NCBI RefSeq assembly: GCF_029227915.1
Contig: NC_079884.1
Location: 1,862,001 to 1,926,000 of the forward strand
DNA length: 64,000 bases
Direction: 5' to 3'
Origin: Hydractinia symbiolongicarpus
Lineage: Eukaryota > Cnidaria > Hydrozoa > Anthoathecata > Hydractiniidae
Shown one piece after another: positions 18,350 through 33,970 of this stretch (position 1 is its first letter; each line of letters opens with the position of its first letter). The position numbers and the translations under genes are program-made. The notes beneath the pieces are model-generated. The model worked only from the letters and a program-made list of their open reading frames with translations. It did not search any database and was not told the DNA's origin.

Positions 18350-20580
18350 CGCAACCGTTGTAACTCAAACATGTAGTTTACTGAAAATGGCTCTATTTCT
18401 TTAGTGCGCGCTAACGGCTAGAATTAGTACCACAGTAAAAAATAACTTACTTATCTAAATTTTCTAATGAAGCGCTACTGCAGAGCCCAGTGTAATTGAT
18501 GAATTCGAGCAGTCATGTCAAATTAAAAAGAATGTTATTTCTTGAAATCCAATTGTCTTATTTATCCATTTATAAGGCCAAAGTCCAAAATCAGTTCAAT
18601 CAAGTCCTAGAGTCAATCGCTTCACTGTTAAAAGCGATGCAACCTAGTATTATCAGCAAAATATCGTTAAATACATGTTGGTACGAATATGTGACGCAAC
18701 CGTTGTAAATCAACCGGACTGATACTGCTAGAAAGTCAAGGAAATGTAGTTTTTAAAACTGTCTCTATTTCTTCAGCGCCCGCTAAGGCTACGATTGGTC
18801 CCAAAGTACAAAATGACTTACATATCTAAATTTTTTAATAAAGCGCTCCCACACCGCCCAGTGTACTCGCTGAGTTCCAGCAATCATGTCAAATTAAGAA
18901 GAATGTTAGTTCTTGGAGTCCAATTGCCTCAAATGTCACATATATAATGTCAAAGTCCAAAATAAGTCCAATTAAGTCCCACAGTCAATCGTTTCACTGT
19001 TAAAAGCGATGCAACTTAGCAACATCGGAAAAATATCACTAAATACATGTTGGTAGGAATATGTGACGCAACCGTTGTAACTCAAAAAGATTGATACTGT
19101 TAGAAAGTGAATGAAATGTAGTTTTTGAAACTGTTTCCATTTCTTCAGCGCGCGCTAACGGCTAGGATTGATCCCTCAGTAAAAAATGACTTACTTATCT
19201 ACACCTTCAAACAAAGCGCTACCACAGCGCCCAGTGTAATAGCTGAGTTCCAGCAATCATGTCAAATGAATAAGAATGTTATTTCTTGGAGTCCAATTGC
19301 CTCACTTATCACATTTATAATGTCAAAGCCCAAAATCAGTTCAATTAACTCCCACAGTCACTCGCTTCACTGTTACAAGCGATACAACTTAGTACTATCG
19401 GCAAAATATCACTAAATACATGTTGGTACAAATATGTGACGCAACCGTTGTAACTCAAACATGTAGTTTACTGAATATGGCTCTATTTCTTTAGTGCGCG
19501 CTAACGGCTAGGATTGATCCCTCAGTAAAAAATGACTTACTTATCTACACCTTCAAACAAAGCACTACCACAGCACCCAGTGTAATCGCAGAGTTCCAGC
19601 AATCATGTCAAATTAAGAAGAATGTTAGTTCTTAAAGTCCAATTGTCTCATTTATCACATTTAAAAGGTCAAAGTCCAAAATCAGTTTAATTAAATCCAG
19701 CAGTCAATCGTATCACTGGTAAAAGCGATGCAACCTAGTAATGTCAGAAAAATATCGCTAAATACATGTTGGCACGAATATGTGACACAACCGTTGTAAC
19801 TCAACCGGACTAATACTGTTAGAAAGTCAATGAAATGTAGTTTTTGAAACTGTCTCTATTTCTACAGCGCGCGCTTACGGCTACGATTGGTCCCACAGTA
19901 CAAAATGACTTATTTATCTAAATTTTTGAATAAAGCGCTCCCACACCGCCCAGTGTAATCGCCGAGTTCCAGCAATCATGTCGAATTAAGAAGAATGTTT
20001 TCTCTTGGAGTCCAATTGCCTCATTTATCACATTTATCAGGTCAAAGTCCAAAATCAGTTCAATTAACTCCCACAGCCAATCGTTTCACTGTTACAAGCG
20101 ATACAACTTAGTAATATTGGAAAAATATCACTAAATACATGTTGGTACAAGTATGTGACGCAACCGTCGCAACTCAAACATGTAGTTTACTGAAAATGGC
20201 TCTATTTCTTCAGTGCGCGCTAACGGCTAGGATTGGTATCACAGTAAAAAATGATTTACTTATCTAAATTTTTTAATGAAGCGCTACTGCAGAGCCCAGT
20301 TTAATCGAGGAATTCCAGCAATCATGTCAAATTAAAAAGAATGTTATTTCTTGATATCCAATTGTCTCACTTATCACATTTATGAGGTCAAAGTCCAAAA
20401 TCAGTTCAATTAAGTCCCACAGTCAATCGTTTCACTGTTAAAAGCGATGCAACCTAGTAATATCAGAAAAATATCGCTAAATACATGTTGGTACGAAAAT
20501 TTGACACAACCATTGTAACTCAACAGGACTGATTCTGTCAGAAGGTCAAGGAAATGTAGTTTTTGAAACTGACTCTATTT
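18350..20580 (+). repeat. Edge zone with alternating long and short monomers
   Basis: Successive CAGCGC/CAGTGC landmarks at 19,146, 19,492, 19,865, 20,211 and 20,584 are spaced 346, 373, 346 and 373 bp. The short type reads from ACTCAAAC straight to ATGTAGTTTACTG, so it lacks the second arm of the inverted repeat and the CTAG. This ordered alternation is a dimer of about 719 bp. Confidence 0.8.
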
Positions 20581-23500
20581 ATTCAGCGCGCCCTAACGGC
20601 TACGATTGGTCCCACAGTACAAAATGACTTTCTTATCTACACTTTCAAATGAAACGCTATACAGCGCCCAGTGTAATCGCAGAGTTCCAGCAATCATGTC
20701 AAATTAAGAAGAATGTTAGTTCTTGTAGTCTAATTGGCTCATTTGTCACATGTATAACGTCAAAGTCCAAAATAAGTTCAATTAGGTCCCACAGTCAATC
20801 GTTTCACTGTTAAAAGCGATACAACTTAGTAATTCAGAAAAATATCGCTAAATACATGTTGGTACGAATATATGACGCAACCGTTGTTACTCAAACGGAT
20901 TGAAACCGCTAGAAAGTCAAGGGAATGTAGTTTTTGAAACTGTCTCTATTCTTTCAGCGCGCGCTAACGGCTACGATTGGTCCCACAGTACAAAATGACT
21001 TACTAATCTACACTTTCAAATGAAGCGCTATACAGCGCCCAGTGTAATCGCAGAGTTCCAGCAATCATGTCAAATTAGGAAGAATGTTAGTTCTTGGAGT
21101 CCAATTGTCTTATTTATCACATTTATGAGGTCAAAGTCCAAAAGCAGTTCAATTAAGTCCCACAGTCAATCGTTTCACTGTTAAAAGCGGTACAACTTAG
21201 AAATATCGGAAAAACATCACTAAATACATGTTGGTGCGAATATGTGACGCAACCGTTGTAACTTCAACGGATTGATACCACTAGAAAGTCAATGAAATAG
21301 AGTTTTTGAAACTGTTTCCATTTCTTCAGCGCGCGTTAACGGCTAAGATTGGTCCCACTGTAAAAAATGACTTACTTATCTACACTTCCAAATAAAGCGC
21401 TACCACAGCGCTCTGTGTAATCGTTGAGTTCCAGCAATCATGTCAAATTAGGAAGAATGTTAGTTCTTGGAGTCCAATTGTCTCATTTATCACATTTATG
21501 AGGTCAAAGTCCAAAAGCAGTTCAATTAAGTCCCACAGTCAATCGTTTTACTGTTAAAAGCTATGCAACCTAGTATTATCAGAAAATTATCGCCAAATAC
21601 ATGTTGGTACAAATATGTGATGCAATCGTTGTAATTCAACTGGATTGATACTGTTAGAAAGACAATGAAATGTAGTTTTTGAAACTGTCTTGATTTATTC
21701 AGCGCGCGCAAACGGCTATAATTAGTCCCACAGTTCAAAATGACTAATTTATCCAAATTTTTTAAAAAAGCGCTCCCACGCTGCCTAGTGTAAGCGCTGA
21801 GTTCCAGCAATCATGTCAAATTAAGAAGAATGCTTTTTCTTGGAGTCCAATTGTCTCATTAATCACACTTAGGAGATCAAAGTCCAAAATAAGTTCAATT
21901 AAGTCCCACAGTCAATTGTTTCACTGTTAAAAGCGGTACAACTTAGAAATATCGGAAAAACATCACTAAATACATGTTGGTGCGAATATGTGACGCAACC
22001 GTTGTAACTTCAACGGATTGATACCACTAGAAAGTCAATGAAATAGAATTTTGAAACTGTTTCCATTTCTTCAGCGCGCGCTAACGGCTAGGATTGGTCC
22101 CACAGTAACAAATGACTTACTTATCTACACTTTTAAATGAAGCGCTACCACAGCGATCTGTGTAATCGTTGAGTTCCAGCAATCATGTCAAATTAAGAAG
22201 AGTGTTATTTCTTGGAGTCCAATTGTCTTATTTATCTCATTTTGAAGGTCAAAGTCTAAAATCTGTTCAATTAAGTCCCACAGTCAATCGTTTCACTGTT
22301 AAAAGCGATGCAACCTAGTATTATCAGAAAATTATCGCCAAATACATGTTGGTACGAACATGTGACGCAACGGTTGTAACTCAACCGGATTAATACCACT
22401 AGAAAGTCAAGGAAATAGAGTTTTTGAAACTGTCTCTATTTCTTCAGCGGGCGCTGACGGTTACGATTGGTCCCACAGTACAAATGACTTACTTATCTAC
22501 ACTTTTAAATAAAGCGCTACCACAGCGCTCTGTGTAATCGTTGAGTTCCAGCAATCATGTCAAATTAAGAAGAGTGTTATTTCTTGGAGTCCAATTGTCT
22601 TATTTATCTCATTTTGAAGGTCAAAGTCTAAAATCTGTTCAATTAAGTCCCACAGTCAATCGTTTCACTGTTAAAAGCGATGCAACCTAGTATTATCAGA
22701 AAATTATCGCCAAATACATGTTGGTACGAACATGTGACGCAACGGTTGTAACTCAACCGGATTGATACCACTAGAAAGTCAAGGAAATAGAGTTTTTGAA
22801 ACTGTCTCTATTTCTTCAGCGGGCGCTGACGGTTACGATTGGTCCCACAGTACAAATGACTCACTTATCTACACTTTTAAATAAAGCGCTACCACAGCGC
22901 TCTGTGTAATCGTTGAGTTCCAGCAATCATGTCAATTTAAGAAGAGTGTTATTTCTTGGAGTCCAATTGTCTTATTTATCTCACTTTAAAGGTCAAAGTC
23001 TAAAATCTGCTCAATTTAGTCCCACAGTCAATCGTTTCACTGTTAAAAACGATGCAACCTAGTATTATCAGAAAATTATCGCCAAATACATGTTGGTACG
23101 ATCATGTGACGCAACGGTTGTAACTCAACCGGATTGATACCACTAGAAAGTCAAGGAAATGTAGTTTTTGAAATTGTCTATATTTCTTCAGCGCGCACTA
23201 ACGGCTACGATTGGTCCCACAGTACAAAATGACTTATTTATTTTATTTCTTTAGTAAAGCGCTACCACAGCGCCCAGTGTAATCGCAGAGTTCCAGCAAT
23301 AATCTCAAATTAAGAAGAATGTTAGTTTTCGGAGTCCAATTGGCTCATTTGTCACATTTATAACGTCAAAGTCAAAATAAGTCCAACTAGGTCCCACAGT
23401 CAATCGTTTCACCGTTAAAAGCGATACAACTTAGTAATATCGGAAAAATATCACTAAATACATATTGGTACGAATATGTGGCGCAACCGTTGTAACTCAA

Positions 23501-26500
23501 CCGGACTGATTCTGTCAGAAAGGCAAGGAAATGTAGTTTTTGAAATTGTCTCTATTTCTTCAGCGCGCGTTAACGGCTAGGATTGATACCACAATAAAAA
23601 ATGGATTACTTATCTACACTTTCAAATAAAGCGCTACAACAGAACCCAGTGTAATCGCTGAGCTCCAGCAATCATGTCGAATTAAGAACAATGTTATTTC
23701 TTGGAGTCCAATTGGCTCATTTATCACATTTAGGAGGTCAAAGTCCAAAATAAGTTTAATTAAGTCCCACAGTCAATCGTTTCACTGTTACAAGCGATAC
23801 AACTTAGTAATATCGGAAAATATCACTAAATACATGTTGGTACGACTATGTGATGCAACCGTTGTAACTCAAACGGACTGATACCGCTAGAAAGTCAATG
23901 AAATGTAGTTTTTGAAACTGTTTCTATTTCTTTAGCGCGCGCTAACGCCTAGGATTGGTCCCATTGTAAAAAATGACTTACTTATCTACACTTTCAAGTA
24001 AAGCGCTACCACAGCGCCCAGTGTAATCGCTGAGTTCCAGCAATCATGTCAAATTAAGAAGAATGCTTTTTCTTGGAGTCCAATTGTCTCATTAATCACA
24101 CTTAGGAGGTCAAAGTCCAAAATAAGTTCAATTAAGTCCCACAGTCAATCGTTTCACTGTTAAAAGCGGTACAACTTAGAAATATCGGAAAAACATCACT
24201 AAATACATGTTGGTACGAATATGTGACGCAACCGTTGTAACTTCAACGGATTGATACCACTAGAAAATCAATGAAATAGAGTTTTTGAAACTGTTTCGAT
24301 TTCTTCAGCGCGCGCTAACGGCTAAGATTGGTCCCACTGTAAAAAATGACTTACTTATCTACACTTTCAAATAAAGCGCTACCACAGCGCTCTGTGTAAT
24401 CGTTGAGTTCCAGCAATCATGTCAAATTAAGAAGAGCTTTATTTCTTGGAGTCCCATTGTCTCATTTATCACATTTTGGAGGTCAAAGTCTAAAATCTGT
24501 TCAATTAAGTCCCACAGTCAATCGTTTCACTGTTAAAAGCGATGCAACCTAGTATTATCAGAAAATTATCGCCAAATACATGTTGGTACAAATATGTGAT
24601 GCAATCGTTGTAATTCAACTGGATTGATACTGTTAGAAAGACAATGAGATGTAGTTTTTGAAACTGTCTCGATTTATTCAGCGCGCGCTAACGGCTACAA
24701 TTAGTCCCACAGTTCAAAATGACTAATTTATCCAAATTTTTTAATAAAGCGCTCCCACGCTGCCTAGTGTAAGCGCTGAGTTCCAGCAATCATGTCAAAT
24801 TAAGAAGAATGCTTTGTCTTGGAGTCCAATTGTCTCATTAATCACACTTAGGAGGTCAAAGTCCAAAATAAGTTCAATCAAGTCCCACAGGCAATCGTTT
24901 CACTGTTAAAAGCGGTACAACTTAGAAATATCGGAAAAACATCACTAAATACATGTTGGTGCGAATATGTGACGCAACCGTTGTAACTTCAACGGATTGA
25001 TACCACTAGAAAGTCAATGAAATAGAGTTTTTGAAACTGTTTCCATTTCTTCAGCGCGCGCTAACGGCTAGGATTGGTCCCACAGTAAAAAATGACTTAC
25101 TTATCTACACTTTTAAATGAAGCGCTACCACAGCGCTCTGTGTAATCGTTAAGTTCCAGCAATCATGTCAAATTAAGAAGAGTGTTATTTCTTGGAGTCC
25201 AATTGTCTTATTTATCTCATTTTGAAGGTCAAAGTCTAAAATCTGTTCAATTAAGTCCCACAGTCAATCGTTTCACTGTTAAAAACGATGCAACCTAGTA
25301 TTATCAGAAAATTATCGCCAAATACATGTTGGTACGAACATGTGACGCAACGGTTGTAACTCAAGCGGATTGATACCACTAGAAAGTCAAGGAAATATAG
25401 TTTTTGAAATTGTCTCTAATTCTTCAGCGCGCGCTAACGGCTACGATTGGTCCCACAGTACAAAATGACTTATTTATTTTATTTTTTTAATAAAGCGCTA
25501 CTACAGCGCCCAGTGTAATCGCAGAGTTCCAGCAATAAGCTCAAATTAAGAAGAATGTTAGTTTTCGGAGTCCAATTGGCTCAATTGTCACATTTATAAC
25601 GTCAAAGTCAAAATAAGTCCAACTAGGTCCCACAGTCAATCGTTTCACCGTTAAAAGCGATACAACTTAGTAATATCGGAAAAATATCACTAAATACATG
25701 TTGGTACGAATATGTGACGCAACCGTTGTAACTCAAACAGATTGATACCGCTAGAAAGTCAATGAAATGTAGTTTTTGAAACTGTTTCCATTTCTTCAGT
25801 GCGCGTTAACGGCTAGGATTGGTACCTCAGTAAAAAATGGATTACTTATCTACACTTTCAAATAAAGCGCTACAACAGAGCCCAGTGTAATCGCTGAGCT
25901 CCAGCAATCATGTCGAATTAAGAACAATGTTATTTCTTGGAGTCCAATTGTCTCATTAATCACACTTAGGAGGTCAAAGTCCAAAATAAGTTCAATTAAG
26001 TCCCACAGTCAATCGTTTCACTGTTAAAAGCGGTACAACTTAGAAATATCGGAAAAACATCACTAAATACATGTTGGTGCGAATATGTGACGCAACCGTT
26101 GTAACTTCAACGGATTGATACCACTAGAATGTCAATGAAATAGAGTTTCTGAAATTGTTTCCATTTCTTCAGCGCGCGCTAACGGCTAGGATTGGTCCCA
26201 CAGTAAAAAATGACTTACTTATCTACACTTTTAAATGAAGCGCTACCACAGAGTTCCAGCAATCATGTCAAATTAAGAAGAGTGTTATTTCTTGGAGTCC
26301 AATTGTCTTATTTATCTCATTTTGAAGGTCAAAGTCTAAAATCTGTTCAATTAAGTCCCACAGTCAATCGTTTCACTGTTAAAAGCGATGCAACCTAGTA
26401 TTATCAGAAAATTATCGCCAAATACATGTTGGTACGAACATGTGACGCAACGGTTGTAAGTCAACCGGATTGATACCACTAGAAAGTCAAGGAAATAGAG

Positions 26501-28829
26501 TTTTTGAAACTGTCTCTATTTCTTCAGCGGGCGCTGACGGTTACGATTGGTCCCACAGTACAAATGACTTACTTATCTACACTTTTAAATAAAGCGCTAC
26601 TACAGCGCTCTGTGTAATCGTTGAGTTCCAGCAATCATGTCAAATTAAGAAGAGTGTTATTTCTTGGAGTCCAATTGTCTTATTTATCTCACTTTGAAGG
26701 TCAAAGTCTAAAATCTGTTCAATTAAGTCCCACAGTCAATCGTTTCACTGTTAAAAACGATTCAACCTAGTATTATCAGAAAATTATCGCCAAATACATG
26801 TTGGTACGAACATGTGACGCAACGGTTGTAACTCAACCGGATTGATACCACTAGAAAGTCAAGGAAATGTAGTTTTTGAAATTGTCTCTATTTCTTCAGC
26901 GCGCGCTAACGGCTACGATTGGTCCCACAGTACAAAATGACTTACTTATTTTATTTTTTTAATAAAGCGCTACCACAGCGCCCAGTGTAATCGCAGAGTT
27001 CCAGCAGTAAGCTCAAATTAAGAAGAATGTGAGTTTTCGTAGTCCAATTGGCTCATTTGTCACATTTATAACGTCAAAGTTAAAATAAGTCCAACTAGGT
27101 CCCACAGTCAATCGTTTCACCGTTAAAAGCGATACAACTTAGTAATATCGGAAAAATATCACTAAATACATGTTGGTACGAATATGTGACGCAACCGTTG
27201 TAACTCAAACGGATTGATACCGCTAGAAAGTCAATGAAATGTAGTTTTTGAAACTGTTTCCATTTCTTCAGCGCGCGTTAACGGCTAGGATTGGTACCAC
27301 AGTAAAAAATGGATTACTTATCTACACTTTCAAATAAAGCGCTACAACAGAGCCCAATGTAATCGCTGAGCTCCAGCAATCATGTCGAATTAAGAACAAT
27401 GTTATTTCTTGGAGTCCAATTGGCTCATTTATCACATTTAGGAGGTCAAAGTCCAAAATAAGTTTAATTAAGTCCCACAGTCAATCGTTTCACTATTACA
27501 AGCGATACAACTTAGTAATGTCGGAAAATATCACTAAATACATGTTGGTACGACTATGTAATGCAACCGTTGTAACTCAAACGGACTGATACCGCTAGAA
27601 AGTCAATGAAATGTAGTTTTTGAAACTGTTTCTATTTCTTTAGCGCGCGCTAACGCCTAGGATTGGTCCCATTGTAAAAAATGACTTACTTATCTACACT
27701 TTCAAGTAAAGCGCTACCACAGCGCCCAGTGTAATCGCTGAGTTCCAGCAATCATGTCAAATTAAGAAGAATGCTTTTTCTTGGAGTCCAATTGTCTTAT
27801 TTATCTCATTTTGAAGGTCAAAGTCTAAAATCTGTTCAATTAAGTCCCACAGTCAATCGTTTCACTGTTAAAAACGATGCAACCTAGTATTATCAGAAAA
27901 TTATCGCCAAATACATGTTGGTACGAACATGTGACGCAACGGTTGTAACTCAAACGGATTGATACCACTAGAAAATCAAGGAAATATAGTTTTTGAAATT
28001 GTCTCTATTTCTTCAGCGCGCGCTAACGGCTACGATTGGTCCCACAGTTCAAAATGACTTATTTATTTTATTTTTTTAATAAAGCGCTACCACAGCGCCC
28101 AGTGTAATCGCAGAGTTCCAGCAATAAGCTCAAATTAAGAAGAATGTTAGTTTTCGGAGTCCAATTGGCTCATTTGTCACATTTATAACGTCAAATTCAA
28201 AATAAGTCCAACTAGGTCACACAGTCAATCGTTTCACCGTTAAAAGCGATACAACTTAGTAATATCAAAAAAATAACACTAAATACATGTTGGTACGAAT
28301 ATGTGACGCAACCGTTGTAACTCAAACAGATTGATACCGCTAGAAAGTCAATGAAATGTAGTTTTCGAAACGGTTCCATTTCTTCAGCGCGCGTTAACGG
28401 CTAGGATTGGTACCACAGTAAAAAATGGATTACTTATCTACACTTTCAAATAAAGCGCTACAACAGAGCCCAGTGTAATCGCTGAGCTCCAGCAATCATG
28501 TCGAATTAAGAACAATGTTATTTCTTGGAGTCCAATTGGCTCATTTATCACATTTAGGAGGTCAAAGTCCAAAATAAGTTTAATTAAGTCACACAGTCAA
28601 TTGTTTCACTGTTACAAGCGATACAACTTAGTGATGTCGGAAATTATCACTAAATACATGTTGGTACGACTATGTGATGCAACCGTTGTAACTCAAACGG
28701 ACTGATACCGCTAGAAAGTCAATGAAATGTAGTTTTTGAAACTGTTTCTATTTCTTTAGCGCGCGCTAACGCCTAGGATTGTTCCCATTGTAAAAAATGA
28801 CTTACTTATCTACACTTTCAAGTAAAGCG

Positions 28830-30320
28830 CTACCACATCACCCAGTGTAATCGCTGAGTTCCAGCAATCATGTCAAATTAAGAAGAATGCTTTTTCTTGG
28901 AGTCCAATTGTCTCATTAATCACACTTAGGAGGTCAAAGTCCAAAATAAGTTCAATTAAGTCCCACAGTCAATCGTTTCACTGTTAAAAGCGGTACAATT
29001 TAGAAATATCGGAAAAACATCACTAAATACATGTTGGTACGAATATGTGACGCAACCGTTGTAACTTCAACGGATTGATACCACTAGAAAGTCAATGAAA
29101 TAGAGTTTTTGAAACTGTTTCCATTTTTTCAGCGCGAGTTAACGGCTATGATTGGTCCCACTGTAAAAAATGACTTACTTATCTACACTTTCAAATAAAG
29201 CGCTACCACAGCGCTCTGTGTAATCGTTGAGTTCCAGCAATCATGTCAAATTAAGAAGAGTGTTATTTCTTGGAGTCCCATTGTCTCATTTATCACATTT
29301 TGGAGGTCAAAGTCTAAAATCTGTTCAATTAAGTCCCACAGTCAATCGTTTCACTGTTAAAAGCGATGCAACCTAGTATTATCAGAAAATTATCGCCAAA
29401 TACATGTTGGTACAAATATGTGATGCAATCGTTGTAATTCAACTGGATTGATACTGTTAGAAAGACAATGAAATGTAGTTTTTGAAACTGTCTCGATTTA
29501 TTCAGCGCGCGCTAACGGCTACAATTAGTCCCACATTTCAAAATGACTAATTTATCCAAATTTTTTAATAAAGCGCTCCCACGCTGCCTAGTGTAAGCGC
29601 TGAGTTCCAGCAATCATGTCAAATTAAGAAGAATGCTTTTTCTTGGAGTCCAATTGTCTCATTAATCACACTTAGGAGGTCAAAGTCCAAAATAAGTTCA
29701 ATTAAGTCCCACAGTCAATCGTTTCACTGTTAAAAGCGGTACAACTTAGAAATATCGGAAAAACATCACTAAATACATGTTGGTACGAATATGTGACGCA
29801 ACCGTTGTAACTTCAACGGATTGATACCACTAGAAAGTCAATGAAATAGAGTTTTTGAAACTGTTTCCATTTCTTCAGCGCGAGTTAACGGCTATGATTG
29901 GTCCCACTGTAAAAAATGACTTACTTATCTACACTTTCAAATAAAGCGCTACCACAGCGCTCTGTGTAATCGTTGAGTTCCAGCAATCATGTCAAATTAA
30001 GAAGAGTGTTATTTCTTGGAGTCCCATTGTCTCATTTATCACATTTTGGAGGTCAAAGTCTAAAATCTGTTCAATTAAGTCCCACAGTCAATCGTTTCAC
30101 TGTTAAAAGCGATGCAACCTAGTATTATCAGAAAATTATCGCCAAATACATGTTGGTACAAATATGTGATGCAATCGTTGTAATTCAACTGGATTGATAC
30201 TGTTAGAAAGACAATGAAATGTAGTTTTTGAAACTGTCTCGATTTATTCAGCGCGCGCTAACGGCTACAATTAGTCCCACATTTCAAAATGACTAATTTA
30301 TCCAAATTTTTTAATAAAGC
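28830..30320 (+). repeat. 746-bp dimer higher-order repeat, two copies
   Basis: Private variants repeat exactly two monomers apart: AGCGCGAGTT at 29,131 and 29,877, and CCACATTTCA at 29,531 and 30,277. Both pairs are 746 bp apart. Confidence 0.8.
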
Positions 30321-30989
30321 GCTCCCACGCTGCCTAGTGTAAGCGCTGAGTTCCAGCAATCATGTCAAATTAAGAAGAATGCTTTTTCTTGGAGTCCAAT
30401 TGTCTCATTAATCACACTTAGGAGGTCAAAGTCCAAAATAAGTTCAATTAAGTCCCACAGTCAATCGTTTCACTGTTAAAAGCGGTACAACTTAGAAATA
30501 TCGGAAAAACATCACTAAATACATGTTGGTGCGAATATGTGACGCAACCGTTGTAACTTCAACGGATTGATACCACTAGAAAGTCAATGAAATAGAGTTT
30601 TTGAAACTGTTTTCATTTCTTCAGCGCGCGCTAACGGCTGGATTGGTCCCACAGTAAAAAATGACTTACTTATCTACACTTTTAAATGAAGCGCTACCAC
30701 AGCGCTCTGTGTAATCGTTGAGTTCCAGCAATCATGTCAAATTAAGAAGAGTGTTATTTCTTGGAGTCCAATTGTCTTATTTATCTCATTTTGAAGGTCA
30801 AAGTCTAAAATCTGTTCAATTAAGTCCCACAGTCAATCGTTTCACTGTTAAAAGCGATGCAACCTAGTATTATCAGAAAATTATCGCCAAATATATGTTG
30901 GTACGAACATGTGACGCAACGGTTGTAACTCAACCGGATTGATACCACTAGAAAGTCAAGGAAATAGAGTTTTTGAAACTGTTTCCATT

Positions 30990-33970
30990 TCTTCAGCGCG
31001 CGCTAACGGCTACGATTGGTCCCACAGTACAAAATGACTTATTTATTTTATTTTTTTAATAAAGCGCTACCACAGCGCCCAGTGTAATCGCAGAGTTCCA
31101 GCAATAAGCTCAAATTAAGAAGAATGTTAGTTTTCGGAGTCCAATTGGCTCATTTGTCACATTTATAACGTCAAAGTCAAAATAAGTCCAACTAGGTCCC
31201 ACAGTCAATCGTTTCACCGTTAAAAGCGATACAACTTAGTAATATCGGAAAAATATCACTAAATACATGTTGGTACGAATATGTGACGCAACCGTTGTAA
31301 CTTAAACGGATTGATACCGCTAGAAAGTCAATGAAATGTAGTTTTTGAAACTGTTTCAATTTCTTCAGCGCGCGTTAACGGCTAGGATTGGTACCACAGT
31401 AAAAAATGGATTACTTATCTACACTTTCGAATAAAGCGCTACAACAGATCCCAGTGTAATCGCTGAGCTCCAGCAATCATGTCGAATTAAGAACAATGTT
31501 ATTTCTTGGAGTCCAATTGGCTCATTTATCACATTTAGGAGGTCAAAGTCCAAAATAAGTTTAATTAAGTCCCACAGTCAATCGTTTCACTGTTACAAGC
31601 GATACAACTTAGTAATGTCGGAAAATATCACTAAATACATGTTGGTACGACTATGTAATGCAACCGTTGTAACTCAAACGGACTGATACCGCTAGAAAGT
31701 CAATGAAATGTAGTTTTTGAAACTGTTTCTATTTCTTTAGCGCGCGCTAACGCCTAGGATTGGTCCCATTGTAAAAAATGACTTACTTATCTACACTTTC
31801 AAGTAAAGCGCTACCACAGCGCCCAATGTAATCGCCGAGTTCCAGCAATCATGTCAAATTAAGAAGAATGCTTTTTCTTGGAGTCCAATTGTCTCGTTAA
31901 TCACACTTAGGAGGTCAAAGTCCAAAATAAGTTCAATTAAGTCCCACAGTCAATCGTTTCACTGTTAAAAGCGGTACAACTTAGAAATATCGGAAAAACA
32001 TCACTAAATACATGTTGGTACGAATATCTGACGCAACCGTTGTAACTTCAACGGATTGATACCACTAGAAAGTCAATGAAATAGAGTTTTTGAAACTGTT
32101 TCCACTTCTTCAGCGCGCGTTAACGGCTAAGATTGGTCCCACTGTAAAAAATGACTTACTTATCTACACTTTCAAATAAAGCGCTACCACAGCGCTCTGT
32201 GCAATCGTTGAGTTCCAGCAATCATGTCAAATTAAGAAGAGTGTTATTTCTTGGAGTCCAATTGTCTTATTTATCTCATTTTGAGGGTCAAAGTCTAAAA
32301 TCTGTTCAATTAAGTCCCACAGTCAATCGTTTCACTGTTAAAAACGATGCAACCTAGTATTATCAGAAAATTATCGCCAAATACATGTTGGTACGAACAA
32401 GTGACGCAACGGTTGTAACTCAACCGGATTGATACCACTAGAAAGTCAAGGAAATATAGTTTTTGAAATTGTCTCTGTTTCTTCAGCGCGCGCTAACGGC
32501 TACGATTGGTCCGACAGTACAAAATGACTTATTTGTTTTATTTTTTTAATAAAGCGCTACCACAGCGCCCAGTGTAATCGCAGAGTTCCAGCAATAAGCT
32601 CAAATTAAGAAGAATGTTAGTTTTCGGAGTCCAATTGGCTCATTTGTCACATTTATAACGTCAAAGTCAAAATAAGTCCAACTAGGTCCCACAGTCAATC
32701 GTTTCACCGTTAAAAGCAATACAACTTAGTAATATCGGAAAAATATCACTAAATACATGTTGGTACGAATATGTGACGCAACCGTTGTAACTTAAACGGA
32801 TTGATACCGCTAGAAAGTCAATGAAATGTAGTTTTTGAAACTGTTTCAATTTCTTCAGCGCGCGTTAACGGCTAGGATTGGTACCACAGTAAAAAATGGA
32901 TTACTTATCTACACTTTCGAATAAAGCGCTACAACAGATCCCAGTGTAATCGCTGAGCTCCAGCAATCATGTCGAATTAAGAACAATGTTATTTCTTGGA
33001 GTCCAATTGGCTCATTTATCACATTTAGGAGGTCAAAGTCCAAAATAAGTTTAATTAAGTCCCACAGTCAATCGTTTCACTGTTACAAGCGATACAACTT
33101 AGTAATGTCGGAAAATATCACTAAATACATGTTGGTACGACTATGTAATGCAACCGTTGTAACTCAAACGGACTGATACCGCTAGAAAGTCAATGAAATG
33201 TAGTTTTTGAAACTGTTTCTATTTCTTTAGCGCGCGCAAACGCCTAGGATTGGTCCCATTGTAAAAAATGACTTACTTATCTACACTTTCAAGTAAAGCG
33301 CTACCACAGCGCCCAATGTAATCGCCGAGTTCCAGCAATCATTTCAAATTAAGAAGAATGCTTTTTCTTGGAGTCCAATTGTCTCAATAATCACACTTAG
33401 GAGGTCAAAGTCCAAAATAAGTTCAATTAAGTCCCACAGTCAATCGTTTCACTGTTAAAAGCGGTACAACTTAGAAATATCGGAAAAACATCACTAAATA
33501 CATGTTGGTACGAATATCTGACGCAACCGTTGTAACTTCAACGGATTGATACCACTAGAAAGTCAATGAAATAGAGTTTTTGAAACTGTTTCCACTTCTT
33601 CAGCGCGCGCTAACGGCTAAGATTGGTCCCACTGTAAAAAATGACTTACTTATCTACACTTTCAAAAAAAGCGCTACCACAGCGCTCTGTGCAATCGTTG
33701 AGTTCCAGCAATCATGTCAAATTAAGAAGAGTGTTATTTCTTGGAGTCCAATTGTCTTATTTATCTCATTTTGAGGGTCAAAGTCTAAAATCTGTTCAAT
33801 TAAGTCCCACAGTCAATCGTTTCACTGTTAAAAACGATGCAACCTAGTATTATCAGAAAATTATCGCCAAATACATGTTGGTACGAACATGTGACGCAAC
33901 GGTTGTAACTCAACCGGATTGATACCACTAGAAAGTCAAGGAAATATAGTTTTTGAAATTTTCTCTGTTT
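30990..33970 (+). repeat. 1,490-bp tetramer higher-order repeat, two copies
   Basis: Shared private variants sit 1,490 bp apart: CTTAAACGGA at 31,301 and 32,791, and TCTCTGTTTC at about 32,471 and 33,961. The unit is four monomers. Confidence 0.8.
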